Below, in pieces: positions 37,232-46,851 of a stretch of DNA of 64,000 bases. The stretch is taken from the NCBI RefSeq assembly GCF_018798885.1, contig NZ_CP076361.1, forward strand, positions 496,001 through 560,000, in the 5' to 3' direction. The stretch is from Gemmobacter fulvus. GTDB taxonomy: Bacteria; Pseudomonadota; Alphaproteobacteria; Rhodobacterales; Rhodobacteraceae. Positions within the stretch are counted from its first letter, which is position 1, and each line of letters opens with the position of its first letter. The notes beneath the pieces were generated by a model. It searched no databases. It was not told where the DNA came from and saw only the letters and a program-made list of their open reading frames with translations. The translations under genes were made by a program, and so were the position numbers.

Positions 37232-39637
37232 TCAGAACTTGGTCGAAATCGTCAGGTCAAAGACCTGTTCCTTGTCGTAATCCTGCTTCGACATCGCCTT
37301 GGCAAAGTTGAAGCGCAGCGGGCCGATGGGCGTCGTCCAGAACAGCGAGAAACCAACCGAGGAGCGCAGGTGGAAATCATCATCCACCACATTGTTCAGG
37401 CCAGCGGTGTCATTCAGGCTCCAGACCGAGCCGAAATCGGCGAACAGGCCGCCGCTGATGCCATATTCCTCGGGCAGGCCCAGCGGGAAATCGGCTTCGA
37501 ACCGGGCGGCGGCGAACAGGTTGCCCCCGAGCGCGTCATCCGTCACCAGATCGCGCGGACCCAGCCCCGACGGCTCGAACCCGCGGATCTTGCCATTGCC
37601 GAAGAAGCGGTCGGTCACGCGGCTGTTTTCATCGTTCAGCATATTCAGCGCGCCGCCTTCAAACACCGCGCGCAGCGTGACCTCTTCGTTCCAGACCTTG
37701 GTTTCGGCCAGCGCCAGCGCGCTTAGCGCAACGCTTTCGATGTCGCCACCAAGACCGGCATAATCCAGACCAAAGCGCAGCAGCACGCCGCCCTTCGGGT
37801 TCAGGCCGGTCACGCGGGTGTCATAGCTGTAGGTCGCCCCCACCCCCGACGAGAACAGGCCCTCACGCGCAGCATCGCGGAACAGGATCGGCGACGAGCC
37901 GTCAACATCCGGGTTCACCTCCAGATCGGTGTCCAGAATGTCGCCATCGCCATTGTTGTCCTCGGCCAGCGTCATGTTCGACAGCTTGGATTGTTTGGCG
38001 AAATAGCGCAGCTCCAGCCGCCCGTTCTCGCTCACCGGGAATTCGATGGCGGGCACGATGCCGATCATCCGCGTGTCATAGCTCGCGTTCTGATTGTCGG
38101 TTTCGTTGTAATAGGCGTTGAACTTGAACTTCAGATCACGGCCCAGAAAGGCCGGTTCGATGAAGGTGATCGAGCTGCTGGTATTGTCGGTCCCGGTCGA
38201 GACGTTCACCCCGACGGTCTGGCCCCGGCCCAGGAAGTTGGTCTCGGTCAGCCCGATGTTGAAGCCCACACCCGACGAGACGCCATAGCTGGCCCCGAAG
38301 GACAGCGAGCCGGTCGGCGCCTCCTCCACATCGACATTGACCACGACCTGATCGGGCGAGGTGCCCGGCTCTGCCTCCACCCGCGCATCGGCAAAATAGC
38401 CAAGCGCGCGGATGCGTTCGGCGGACTGGCGGATTTCACGCGGGTTGAAGGGGTCGCCCTCCACCGTGCGGAACTGGCGGCGCACCACCTGATCCAGCGT
38501 CGTGGTATTGCCTTCGATGTCGATCCGCTCCACGAACACCTTCTGGCCGCGCACCAGCGTGAACTGGATGTCCAGCGTGCGGGTGCGTTCGTTGCGGGTC
38601 ACGCGCGGCTCGATGGTGACGAAGGTCAGGCCCTTTTGCAGCGCCAGATTTTCCAGACGCGCGATGTTGTTTTCCACCACGGCAGGCGAATAGACCCCGC
38701 CGGTGCGGACGCGCAGCGCCGCCTCATATTCGGCGGCGTCCAGGCCTTCGATCTCGCTCACCGCGGTGATCTGACCGAAGTTGAAGCTCTGCCCCTCTTG
38801 CACCGTGAAGGTGACGAACACGCCATCCCGCTCACGCGAGACTTCGGCGGCGGCGTTCAGCACCTGAAAATCGACGAAGCCGCGCGACAGGTAGAAATCG
38901 CGCAGCAGTTGCTTGTCCAGCTCCAGCCGTTCCGGTTGCAGCGTGTCCGAGCGGATGAAGGTGCGCAGCAGTCCGGCCTGTTTGGTTTCCAGCACCTGCC
39001 GCAGACGGCGGTCGCTGAACGCGCGGTTGCCGACAAAGCCCAGACGTTCGATCTCGACCGCCTTGCCCTCGGTGATCTCGAACACCAGATCGACGCGATT
39101 GTCCGACCGGCGGATGATCTTGGGCGTGACGGTGGCCGCCATGCGGCCCTGCGCGCGATACCCTTCGGCAATCGAGGCGGCATCGGCCTCGGCCATGGCG
39201 GGCGAATAGGCGCGGCGGGATTTGGATTGCACCACCTGCCCCAGCGCATCATCCTTGATACGCTTGTTGCCCTCGAAGGACACGACGTTGATCATCGGGT
39301 ATTCCTTGACCCGGATCAGCAGGCGCGCGCCCTGCGGCTGGATGGCGATCTCTTCAAACAGACCCGAGTTCTGCAACCCCTGATATGCGTCGTTCAGCTG
39401 CGCGCCCGAGATGGCAGCGCCCTGCTTGATTCCTGCCAATTGCAGGATGGTCGCGGCATCGACGCGCTGATTTCCTTCGATCGACACTTGCGACAGGCTA
39501 TAGCCCTGCGCTTCGGCCTGCATCAGAACCGGCACCGAAAGGCTTGCAGACACAAGGAAAACCGTGACCGCCGCGCTGCGCATGAGGCGCGCCTTGCGCT
39601 TGCCCTGCGCCATAACTGCGCGCTGTGCCTGATCCAT
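37232..39637 (-). CDS. bamA: Outer membrane protein assembly factor BamA
   Basis: An 801-aa Omp85 protein, the central component of the BAM complex. A signal sequence with a longer charged N-terminus (residues 1-44) is followed by five POTRA domains (about residues 45-375) and a 16-strand beta-barrel. The barrel includes the family VRGF-like segment, here KIRGFEPSGLGPRD, and a typical C-terminal strand ending STKF. It lies between rseP and skp, with a small membrane protein gene inserted upstream. Confidence 0.95.
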   Translation of the reverse strand: MDQAQRAVMAQGKRKARLMRSAAVTVFLVSASLSVPVLMQAEAQGYSLSQVSIEGNQRVDAATILQLAGIKQGAAISGAQLNDAYQGLQNSGLFEEIAIQPQGARLLIRVKEYPMINVVSFEGNKRIKDDALGQVVQSKSRRAYSPAMAEADAASIAEGYRAQGRMAATVTPKIIRRSDNRVDLVFEITEGKAVEIERLGFVGNRAFSDRRLRQVLETKQAGLLRTFIRSDTLQPERLELDKQLLRDFYLSRGFVDFQVLNAAAEVSRERDGVFVTFTVQEGQSFNFGQITAVSEIEGLDAAEYEAALRVRTGGVYSPAVVENNIARLENLALQKGLTFVTIEPRVTRNERTRTLDIQFTLVRGQKVFVERIDIEGNTTTLDQVVRRQFRTVEGDPFNPREIRQSAERIRALGYFADARVEAEPGTSPDQVVVNVDVEEAPTGSLSFGASYGVSSGVGFNIGLTETNFLGRGQTVGVNVSTGTDNTSSSITFIEPAFLGRDLKFKFNAYYNETDNQNASYDTRMIGIVPAIEFPVSENGRLELRYFAKQSKLSNMTLAEDNNGDGDILDTDLEVNPDVDGSSPILFRDAAREGLFSSGVGATYSYDTRVTGLNPKGGVLLRFGLDYAGLGGDIESVALSALALAETKVWNEEVTLRAVFEGGALNMLNDENSRVTDRFFGNGKIRGFEPSGLGPRDLVTDDALGGNLFAAARFEADFPLGLPEEYGISGGLFADFGSVWSLNDTAGLNNVVDDDFHLRSSVGFSLFWTTPIGPLRFNFAKAMSKQDYDKEQVFDLTISTKF

Positions 39638-39764
39638 GGCTTACCCCACCCAATGCATTTGCTTTGCACCTGACTAGCGGGATTGGCGGAGCTTGTCAAA
39701 AGGCTCGGGCGCTAGCCTTTGGGGGTGGATGCACGCGTGCCACAAGTGCTGTCTTGCCGCATGC

Positions 39765-39788
39765 AAAAGGGCTGCCGAAGCAGCCCTT
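39765..39788 (-). terminator. Terminator of the 46-aa membrane protein gene
   Basis: A 9-bp perfect stem (AAGGGCTGC / GCAGCCCTT) with a 4-nt loop ends in TTTT on the minus strand, 26 nt beyond the small gene and upstream of bamA. It would separate bamA transcription from the rseP side unless read through. Confidence 0.7.
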
Positions 39789-39813
39789 CAAGATCACGGG
39801 CTTTGCGCCGGGT

Positions 39814-39954
39814 TCAGTATTGCGGCAGGATCTGCGTGCCCAGAAACGCCCCGGCAAACAGCCCTGCGGCAATCGTGCCCAGCGTGATGAGCCAATCCCA
39901 GTTCAGGCCAACCAGAAAAGAAAGACCGCGATAGCCGTTCATCACCGTTTGCAT
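39814..39954 (-). CDS. Small 46-aa membrane protein between rseP and bamA
   Basis: A short gene reading MQTVMNGYRGLSFLVGLNWD, then a hydrophobic helix (about residues 21-40) and the end GTQILPQY. The start at 39954 is set by AAGGA 8 nt upstream; an ATG two codons earlier (39960) would be too close to it. A terminator hairpin follows. I see no family assignment. Clear translation signals and its own terminator make it a real gene, not a leader. Confidence 0.65.
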   Translation of the reverse strand: MQTVMNGYRGLSFLVGLNWDWLITLGTIAAGLFAGAFLGTQILPQY

Positions 39955-40038
39955 ATCCATATTCCTTGCACAGCGCGTATGCGTGAATAAGAGGCGAATA
40001 TGGCATGATTTTGGCGGGGCCGCGGCCCCACCATGGCC

Positions 40039-41376
40039 TTAAGGGCAGAACAGATCGTTCGACAGCGCAAACACCATCAGCGTCAGCAACAGCGCCAGCC
40101 CGCCGGTCATCAGCAGGCGCAGGGCGCGGTCCGACGGCGGTTTGCCCGTCACCGCTTCCCAGGCGTGAAACACCAGATGACCGCCATCCAGCACCGGCAC
40201 CGGGAACAGGTTCATCAGCCCGACGGCGGTGGACAGCATGGCGATGAACCACACAAAGCTCACCACCCCCTGCGACGCCGCCGCGCCCGAGGTTTCGGCA
40301 ATGCCCAGCGGCCCCTGCAGGTTGCAGGACGAAATCGCCCCGGTGATCATGTGCCACAGGCCCGACAGGCTGGTGCTGGCCACATAGCCGACCTGCTGCA
40401 CGCCCAGCCAGATCCCTTCCATCGGGCCTGCGCTGCGGGTTTCGGGCACGAAGAACAGCCCGCCCGACAGGCCGATCAGCCAGCGGGTTTCAAAGCCGCC
40501 TTCGGCTTTCGGCAGGTCCATGCGCTTGGGGGTAAGCGGCAGATCGAAGGTCTCGCCATTGCGCTTCACCGTCAGGGTGACCGTCTCGCCACCCGAGGCG
40601 CCCACGATCTCGCGCATCTGGCCAAAGCTTTGCACCGGCTGACCATTGAGCGCGAGGATATAATCGCCCGCCTGCATACCGGCGTCGGCGGCGGCGGTCA
40701 TCGGCTGCACGCTGTCGACCAGCGGCGGGAAGGGATAGGGGCCGGTCACGGTCAGCGCCTGTGCGTCGCGGTCCACACTGTAAGAGGTGCGTGGTGCCGG
40801 CGGCAGCGCGTTGCTTACGCGCAGAAAGCTTTCCAGATCCGGGGTGGCCGTACCATCGACGGCGGTGATACGGTCGCCCGGCAGCAGTTCCTGTTCGGCA
40901 AAGGGCATATCCTTCACCTGCCCCACCACCGGCAGATCGGTCGCAATGCCGTTCACCCAGTAGAATCCGGCAAACACCAGAATCGACAGCGCAAAGTTGA
41001 ACATCGGCCCGGCGGCCACCGTCGCCGCCCGCGCCCAGAGCGGCGCGCCGTGCATGGTATGGCGCTGTTCGTCCGCGCTCAGCGCGGCAATCGCCTCGCC
41101 ATCCTTGCCCGACGCGGCGTTGCTGTCGCCCAGAAATTTCACATAACCGCCAAAGGGCAAGGCCGCCAGCTGCCAGCGGGTGCCGCGCTTGTCCACCCGG
41201 CTCCAGATCACCGGGCCGAAGCCAAGGCTGAACACTTCGGCATGGATCCCGGACCAGCGGCCCACGATGTAATGACCGTATTCATGCACCGCGACGATGA
41301 TCGACAATGCCGCCACAAAGGCCACAATCGTCAGCGCGAGGTTCCCGAATGACGGGATCAGACCGATAATATCCAA
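40039..41376 (-). CDS. rseP: RIP metalloprotease RseP (site-2 protease)
   Basis: A 445-aa inner-membrane zinc protease that cleaves anti-sigma factors and signal peptides within the membrane. The zinc motif H31-EYGH is in the first helix and the third ligand region is PVPVLDGGH near residue 390. Two PDZ domains lie between (about residues 130-210 and 225-300, the second with MQAGDYILALNGQPV). It sits 42 nt after dxr in the envelope cluster, the usual place upstream of bamA. Confidence 0.94.
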   Translation of the reverse strand: MDIIGLIPSFGNLALTIVAFVAALSIIVAVHEYGHYIVGRWSGIHAEVFSLGFGPVIWSRVDKRGTRWQLAALPFGGYVKFLGDSNAASGKDGEAIAALSADEQRHTMHGAPLWARAATVAAGPMFNFALSILVFAGFYWVNGIATDLPVVGQVKDMPFAEQELLPGDRITAVDGTATPDLESFLRVSNALPPAPRTSYSVDRDAQALTVTGPYPFPPLVDSVQPMTAAADAGMQAGDYILALNGQPVQSFGQMREIVGASGGETVTLTVKRNGETFDLPLTPKRMDLPKAEGGFETRWLIGLSGGLFFVPETRSAGPMEGIWLGVQQVGYVASTSLSGLWHMITGAISSCNLQGPLGIAETSGAAASQGVVSFVWFIAMLSTAVGLMNLFPVPVLDGGHLVFHAWEAVTGKPPSDRALRLLMTGGLALLLTLMVFALSNDLFCP

Positions 41377-41418
41377 GTGTTCTACCTTTTGTCCGTCAAA
41401 CCCAAATGCGGTCCGGCC

Positions 41419-42609
41419 TCAGCCAGCCCGACGCGTGCCAATCGCCCGCGCCGCAATCCCCGCCTCTTGCCGTGCGAGATGGTCCATCGCCAGCACATCC
41501 TCAAGACCCATGGGGGCATTTCCAAGGCTATTGCGGTGCGAAAGCGCGGCAAGTGTCGCATCCACCACCGCAGCCATATCGGCAAAGCCGATGCCGCCGC
41601 CAATGAAATGATCGAGAGCAATTTCCTTGGCTGCATTGAACGCGGCCCCGGCCAGACCGCGCGTCGCCATCACCTCGCGCGCAAGACGCAGGGCAGGATA
41701 GCGGGCCTCGTCGGGGGCGCGGAAGGTCAATTGCCCCAGCGCCGCGAAATCCAGCCGCGCCACCGGCAGATCGGCACGTTCGGGCCAGTTCAGCGCATAA
41801 CCGATGGCATGGCGCATGTCTGCCGCGCCCAGATGCGCCATCATCGCGCCGTCCCGATAGCCGACCATCGAATGGATCAGGCTTTCGGGATGGATGATGA
41901 CCTCGATCTGGTCAGGCGCGACGCCGAAATATTCGCGCGTCTCGATCACCTCCAGCGCCTTGTTGAACATCGAGGCCGAATCGATGGTGATGCGCTGCCC
42001 CATCGCCCAGTTCGGATGCGCCAGCGCCTCGGCCACCGTGGCCCGCGCCAGACGGTCCAGCGGCCAGTCGCGCAGCGCCCCGCCCGAGGCGGTCAGCACG
42101 ATACGTTCGACCGCCGCAATATCCTCGCCCACCAGCGCCTGAAAGATCGCCGAATGTTCGCTGTCCACCGGCAGGATGCGCGCGCCATGCCGCGCCGCCT
42201 CGGCCATCAGCAGCGGGCCTGCGGTCACAAGGCTTTCCTTGTTTGCCAGTGCCAGCGTCGTGCCATGGCGCAATGCGTGAAAGCCGGGGGCCAGCCCCGC
42301 CGCGCCCACGATGGCCGACATGATCCAGTCGGCAGGCCGGTCCGCTGCCTCCAGCAGCGCCTGCGGGCCTGCGATGGCAGCGATACCGCTGCCCGCCAGC
42401 GCCGTGCGCAGATCCGGCAGGCAATCGTCATAAGCCGTCACCGCCACCTCGGCGCGCAGGGCGCGGGCCATCTCGGCCAGCCGCGCCACATTGCGCCCGC
42501 CCGTCAGCGCGACGGTGTGGAACGCCGCCGCCCCGCCCTGCCGCATCAGCAGGTCAAAGGTGCTTTCCCCGATGGAGCCGGTGGCCCCGAACATCGAAAT
42601 GCGCCGCAT
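41419..42609 (-). CDS. dxr: 1-deoxy-D-xylulose 5-phosphate reductoisomerase
   Basis: A 396-aa NADPH enzyme making MEP, the committed step of non-mevalonate isoprenoid synthesis. The N-terminal Rossmann motif is FGATGSIGESTFDL. The metal site is in LPVDSEHSAIFQAL, the flexible loop region in LTASGGALRDWP, and NWAMGQRITIDSASMFNKALE carries the substrate-binding residues. It is 4 nt after cdsA. Its product supplies the undecaprenyl lipid made by uppS in the same cluster. Confidence 0.96.
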   Translation of the reverse strand: MRRISMFGATGSIGESTFDLLMRQGGAAAFHTVALTGGRNVARLAEMARALRAEVAVTAYDDCLPDLRTALAGSGIAAIAGPQALLEAADRPADWIMSAIVGAAGLAPGFHALRHGTTLALANKESLVTAGPLLMAEAARHGARILPVDSEHSAIFQALVGEDIAAVERIVLTASGGALRDWPLDRLARATVAEALAHPNWAMGQRITIDSASMFNKALEVIETREYFGVAPDQIEVIIHPESLIHSMVGYRDGAMMAHLGAADMRHAIGYALNWPERADLPVARLDFAALGQLTFRAPDEARYPALRLAREVMATRGLAGAAFNAAKEIALDHFIGGGIGFADMAAVVDATLAALSHRNSLGNAPMGLEDVLAMDHLARQEAGIAARAIGTRRAG

Positions 42610-42613
42610 CGGA

Positions 42614-43411
42614 TCAGAGTCCCCCGAAGGGCAGCACGGTCACATGCGCAAGGATCACCACCAGCACCACGGCGGCGGCCAGCGCGTCAAAGCGGTCCAG
42701 CACCCCGCCATGGCCGGGAATGAGGTTGGAGCTGTCCTTGACCCCGGCCCGCCGCTTGATCGCGCTTTCGGCGATGTCGCCCAGCTGTCCGGCAAAGGCC
42801 ACCAGCGGCGACAGCCAGATCAGACCGGCCTCGCCCTGCCCGGCAACCACGAAGGCAAGCCCGACCAGCGCCGCCCCGATCCAGCCCGCCACAGTGCCCG
42901 ACCATGTTTTCTTCGGACTGACCTTCGGCCAGAACTTCGGCCCGCCCAGGATACGCCCGGCAAAATAACCCATCACATCAGAGATCACGACCACCAGAAC
43001 CAGCCACAGGATGATGGTGATGCCGAAACTGTCGCGCAGCGTGATCAGCCCATAGCCGGTGGCCATGATCAGCAGCGCATAGGCGGCAAACACCGCCCGG
43101 TCGCGCCGGGGCCATGCGGCCCCCATCCCGGCGGGCAGCAGCAACAGCGCCAGCCCCCAGACGCCCGACATCAGATGCACCGCCAGCAAGGCCAGCCCCG
43201 CCAGCACCCCCAGCCCGACCGCGGGCAGCGCGCCTTCGGCATCGGTCATCCGTGCCAGTTCCCAGACCATCAGCCCGGTCACGATCAGCACCAGCACCGC
43301 AAAGGGCCAGCCGCCCAGCCAGATCTCCACCGCCCCCAGCGTCAGCATCACGACAGCCGACAGGGCCCGCGCGCGCAGATCGCTCCACCGGACCGAGGCG
43401 GCCCCGCTCAT
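42614..43411 (-). CDS. cdsA: Phosphatidate cytidylyltransferase
   Basis: A 265-aa integral membrane enzyme that makes CDP-diacylglycerol, the precursor of all bacterial phospholipids. It has about seven hydrophobic helices. The C-terminal family signature reads SPLVAFAGQLGDIAESAIKRRAGVKDSSNLIPGHGGVLDRFDAL, including the conserved Asp residues. The start overlaps the uppS stop by 4 nt. Confidence 0.95.
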   Translation of the reverse strand: MSGAASVRWSDLRARALSAVVMLTLGAVEIWLGGWPFAVLVLIVTGLMVWELARMTDAEGALPAVGLGVLAGLALLAVHLMSGVWGLALLLLPAGMGAAWPRRDRAVFAAYALLIMATGYGLITLRDSFGITIILWLVLVVVISDVMGYFAGRILGGPKFWPKVSPKKTWSGTVAGWIGAALVGLAFVVAGQGEAGLIWLSPLVAFAGQLGDIAESAIKRRAGVKDSSNLIPGHGGVLDRFDALAAAVVLVVILAHVTVLPFGGL

Positions 43412-44160
43412 GCGCCCAGAACCCCACCGAAGCGGCGTTCGCGGTTGCCGAACCGGCCCACGATCTGCGCCAGCTCTTCAGGGCTGAAATCGGGCCAGAG
43501 CGTCTGGGTGAACTCATACTCGGCATAGGCCGCCTGCCAGGGCAGGAAGTTCGAGGTGCGCGTCTCGCCCGAGGTGCGGATGATCAGATCCGGGTCGGGC
43601 AGATCGGCGGTATCGAGGTAAGAGGAAATCGTCGCATCGGTGATCTCGGCGGGGGCAAGCCGGCCCTCGGCCACCGCCTGCGCCATGCGCCGGGTGGCAC
43701 GCGCAATCTCGTCGCGGCCCCCATAGTTGATGGCCACAGTCAGGTTCAGACGGGTATAACCCGCCGTCCGCGCCTCGATCCCCGCCATCAGCTTTTGCAG
43801 CTTGGGGTCCAGCCGCGAGCGGTCGCCGATGAAGCGCATCCGCACCGATTCCGCCGCCAGACGATCCGCCTCGCGTTCGATATACCGCGCGAAGATCGAC
43901 ATCAGGCCCAGCACCTCTTCGGTGCTGCGCTTCCAGTTTTCGGTCGAAAACGCATAGATGGTCAGCCAGCGGATGCCGATATCGGGCGCAGAGCGCACGA
44001 TCTGCTTGACCCGCTCGGCGCCCTTGCGATGGCCCACAAGGCGCGGCCAGCCGCGGTTGGTGGCCCAGCGGCCATTGCCATCCATGATGATGGCCACATG
44101 CTCCACCTGTTTGCCGCCAGAGGCGGGGGCGGGTGTCGCGGGCGTGTGGGTGGCGGCCAA
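43408..44160 (-). CDS. uppS: Undecaprenyl diphosphate synthase, TTG start
   Basis: A 250-aa cis-prenyltransferase producing the C55 carrier for peptidoglycan and O-antigen. The catalytic Asp and substrate site are in VAIIMDGNGRWA; further motifs are GHRKGAE, TIYAFSTENWKR and DPDLIIRTSGETRTSNFLPWQ. The start is TTG at 44160, supported by AAGGGG 7 nt upstream. A weak start fits a modestly expressed enzyme. It is followed by cdsA with a 4-nt overlap. Confidence 0.95.
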   Translation of the reverse strand: MAATHTPATPAPASGGKQVEHVAIIMDGNGRWATNRGWPRLVGHRKGAERVKQIVRSAPDIGIRWLTIYAFSTENWKRSTEEVLGLMSIFARYIEREADRLAAESVRMRFIGDRSRLDPKLQKLMAGIEARTAGYTRLNLTVAINYGGRDEIARATRRMAQAVAEGRLAPAEITDATISSYLDTADLPDPDLIIRTSGETRTSNFLPWQAAYAEYEFTQTLWPDFSPEELAQIVGRFGNRERRFGGVLGA

Positions 44161-44190
44161 ATGCTGCCCCTTTGCGGCTGGCGGCAGGTC

Positions 44191-44757
44191 TCAGACCTGC
44201 ATGATTTCCTGTTGCTTGGCTTCAAGCGCCTTGTCGACGGCGGCAATCGCCTTGTCGGTCAGCTCCTGCACCTCTTCGGACCACATCTTCTGATCGTCTT
44301 CGCCCATGCCATTGGCCTTGGCTTTCTTGATCTGGTCCATGCCGTCGCGGCGCACGTTGCGGATCGCAACCTTCGCACTTTCGGCATATTGCGCGGCAAC
44401 CTTGGTCAGCTCGCGCCGACGTTCCTCGTTCAGCTCGGGGATCGGCAGGCGGATCAGCGGCCCGTCGGTGACCGGGTTGATGCCGATGCCGCTTTCGCGG
44501 ATCGCCTTTTCCACCTTGCTGATCATGCCCTTGTCCCAGACGTTGATCACCACCATGCGCGGCTCTGGCACGTTGACGGTGCCCAGCTGGTTGATCGGCG
44601 TCATCTGGCCATAAGCATCGACCTGGATCGGCTCCACGATGGAGGCCGAGGCCCGACCGGTGCGCAGCGACGCGAATTCGGTTTTCAGAGCGGTCATCGC
44701 GCCATCCATGCGGCGCTGGATCGCATCAAGGTCAATGTCGAGATCGTCTTGCGACAT
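44191..44757 (-). CDS. frr: Ribosome recycling factor
   Basis: A 188-aa RRF that, with EF-G, splits the post-termination ribosome. The three-helix bundle and hinge are visible. Family segments are [45 protein letters not shown] and [23 protein letters not shown]. It lies between pyrH and uppS in the conserved order, 30 nt before uppS. Confidence 0.97.
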   Translation of the reverse strand: MSQDDLDIDLDAIQRRMDGAMTALKTEFASLRTGRASASIVEPIQVDAYGQMTPINQLGTVNVPEPRMVVINVWDKGMISKVEKAIRESGIGINPVTDGPLIRLPIPELNEERRRELTKVAAQYAESAKVAIRNVRRDGMDQIKKAKANGMGEDDQKMWSEEVQELTDKAIAAVDKALEAKQQEIMQV

Positions 44758-44869
44758 GGGTTGTCCTCATCAGTTCGGCGCAGGCACCTTTTCGCCTCTA
44801 TATCAGCAGGCTGTGCGCATGGGTATAGTGGAGGATGCGTGAAGTCACGCAGCCTACGCGGGATATTGC

Positions 44870-45604
44870 TCAGCCCTGAACGCGGGTATAGGTGCCCTGC
44901 CCGGCGAGAATGCCACGGAAGCCGCCCGGTTCGTCCAGCGAAAACACGATGATCGGCAGATCATTGTCGCGCGCAAGGGCAATGGCGCTGGCATCCATCA
45001 CGCCCAGATGCTTTTGCAGCACCTCGTCATAGGTCACATTGTCATAGCGCTTGGCATCGGCGTGTTTTTTCGGGTCTTTGTCATAGACGCCATCCACCTT
45101 GGTACCCTTGAAGATCGCCTCGCAGGCCATTTCATTGGCGCGCAGCGTCGCGGCGGTATCGGTGGTGAAATAGGGGTTGCCGGTGCCCGCGGCAAAGATG
45201 CAGACGCGCTTCTTTTCCAGATGGCGCACGGCGCGGCGGCGGATATAGGGCTCGCAGACCTGATCCATCGGAATCGCGCTGATCACCCGGGTGAAGACGC
45301 CGATTGCCTCCAGCGCCGATTGCATGGCCAGCGCATTCATCACCGTCGCCAACATGCCCATGTAATCGGCGGTGGTGCGTTCCATGCCCTGCGCCGATCC
45401 GGCCAGACCGCGGAAGATATTGCCGCCGCCGATCACCATGCAGATCTCGACGCCCAGATCGCGCACCGATTTCACTTCCTCGGCGATGCGGGCCACCGTC
45501 GGCGGGTGCAGCCCGTATCCCTGATCCCCCATCAGTGCCTCCCCCGAGATCTTCAGCATGACACGGCTGTATTTCACGGGCGGATGCGAGGTGTCGGAGG
45601 TCAT
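44870..45604 (-). CDS. pyrH: Uridylate kinase
   Basis: A 244-aa bacterial UMP kinase of the amino-acid kinase fold, making UDP for RNA and cell-wall sugars. Motifs: [43 protein letters not shown] and the nucleotide-binding [16 protein letters not shown], ending with VDGVYDKDP. It is the first gene of the minus-strand envelope cluster and divergent from miaA. The 180-nt divergent gap has no recognisable element beyond promoter space. Confidence 0.97.
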   Translation of the reverse strand: MTSDTSHPPVKYSRVMLKISGEALMGDQGYGLHPPTVARIAEEVKSVRDLGVEICMVIGGGNIFRGLAGSAQGMERTTADYMGMLATVMNALAMQSALEAIGVFTRVISAIPMDQVCEPYIRRRAVRHLEKKRVCIFAAGTGNPYFTTDTAATLRANEMACEAIFKGTKVDGVYDKDPKKHADAKRYDNVTYDEVLQKHLGVMDASAIALARDNDLPIIVFSLDEPGGFRGILAGQGTYTRVQG

Positions 45605-45784
45605 CGGGTTGATCCCTTGTGTTTATCTGGGTGGCGTATCAGGTGACGGATTGGTTTTGCGATTTCGCTGGCGCGCAAAATGTCGGAAAACGGCGGCGGG
45701 TTCAACCGGGGATGCAGCGCGCGTGGCGCTGTTGGCAGACGGCGCGCGCAGAGGGGGATTCGGGTCGGGATGAAAGAGGATCAG

Positions 45785-46660
45785 ATGCACACTCTGGTGA
45801 ACGGCCTGTCCGCCACGCAGCCGGTGCTGATCGCCGGGCCGACCGCCTCGGGCAAATCCGGGCTGGCGCTGGCGATTTCGCAGGCGCAGGGCGGTGTGGT
45901 GATCAATGCCGATGCGCTTCAGGTCTATGGCTGCTGGCATCTGCTGACCGCGCGGCCCTCGGCCACCGAAATGGCGCAGGCCCCGCACCGGCTTTATGGC
46001 CATATCGGGCGGGATCAGCCCTATTCGGTGGGCCATTGGCTGCGCGAGGTGCAGACGGTGCTGGCCGAAGGGCAGCGCCCGATCATCGTCGGCGGCACCG
46101 GCCTCTATTTTGCCGCGCTGACCGAAGGGCTGGCCGAAATCCCCGATATTCCGGCCGACGTGCGCGCCCGCGCCGATGACCTGCGCCAGAGTGATCCGGC
46201 GGCGATGGTGGCCGCACTCGATCCGGCCACCCGCGCCCGCACCGATCTGCACAATCTGGCGCGGGTGCAGCGCGCCTGGGAGGTGCTGCACAGCACCGGG
46301 CGCGGTCTGGCCGACTGGCAGGCCGATACGCCCGCCCCGCTGTTGCCGCGCGCCGATTGTGCCGCGCTGGTGCTGCGCCCCGATCCCGGCTGGCTGAACA
46401 CGCGAATCGATCTGCGCTTTGATCAGATGATGGCGGCAGGCGCGCTGGACGAGGCGCGGGCCGAGCTGCCGCACTGGCAGCCGCTGCGCCCCTCGGCCCG
46501 GGCCATCGGCGCGCCCGAGCTGATCGCGCATCTGCGCGGCGAGATCACATTGGCCGAGGCGACAGAACGCGCCAAGCTGGCTTCGCGGCAATATGCCAAG
46601 CGCCAGCGCACCTGGCTGCGCAACCGGATGCGCGACTGGACGCCGATCATGTTGCCTTAG
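45785..46660 (+). CDS. miaA: tRNA dimethylallyltransferase MiaA
   Basis: A 291-aa enzyme adding dimethylallyl to A37 of tRNAs reading UNN codons. The P-loop is GPTASGKS, followed by the substrate motif [12 protein letters not shown]. The tail motif [16 protein letters not shown] binds tRNA. The usual QVYR is QVYG here. The start at 45785 follows AGAGGA; 45770 is an alternative. The product of the isoprenoid pathway (dxr nearby) is its donor. Confidence 0.92.
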   Translation: MHTLVNGLSATQPVLIAGPTASGKSGLALAISQAQGGVVINADALQVYGCWHLLTARPSATEMAQAPHRLYGHIGRDQPYSVGHWLREVQTVLAEGQRPIIVGGTGLYFAALTEGLAEIPDIPADVRARADDLRQSDPAAMVAALDPATRARTDLHNLARVQRAWEVLHSTGRGLADWQADTPAPLLPRADCAALVLRPDPGWLNTRIDLRFDQMMAAGALDEARAELPHWQPLRPSARAIGAPELIAHLRGEITLAEATERAKLASRQYAKRQRTWLRNRMRDWTPIMLP

Positions 46661-46851
46661 CACATGAAGACAGGCACTTATCCACAGGATATGGCTGGAT
46701 TTTCATCGTAATTTTGCAACGCCGCGACAAGTTCTTGCCTGTGCCATCTTTTTGCTTGGGTCTTGGCGCAGGGACTGGTTATCTGGGCCGGTTCGCATCT
46801 GTGCCAGTGCCCGCCGTTCCCAAGACAGACCTGCCGGAAAGACAAAAGCCC

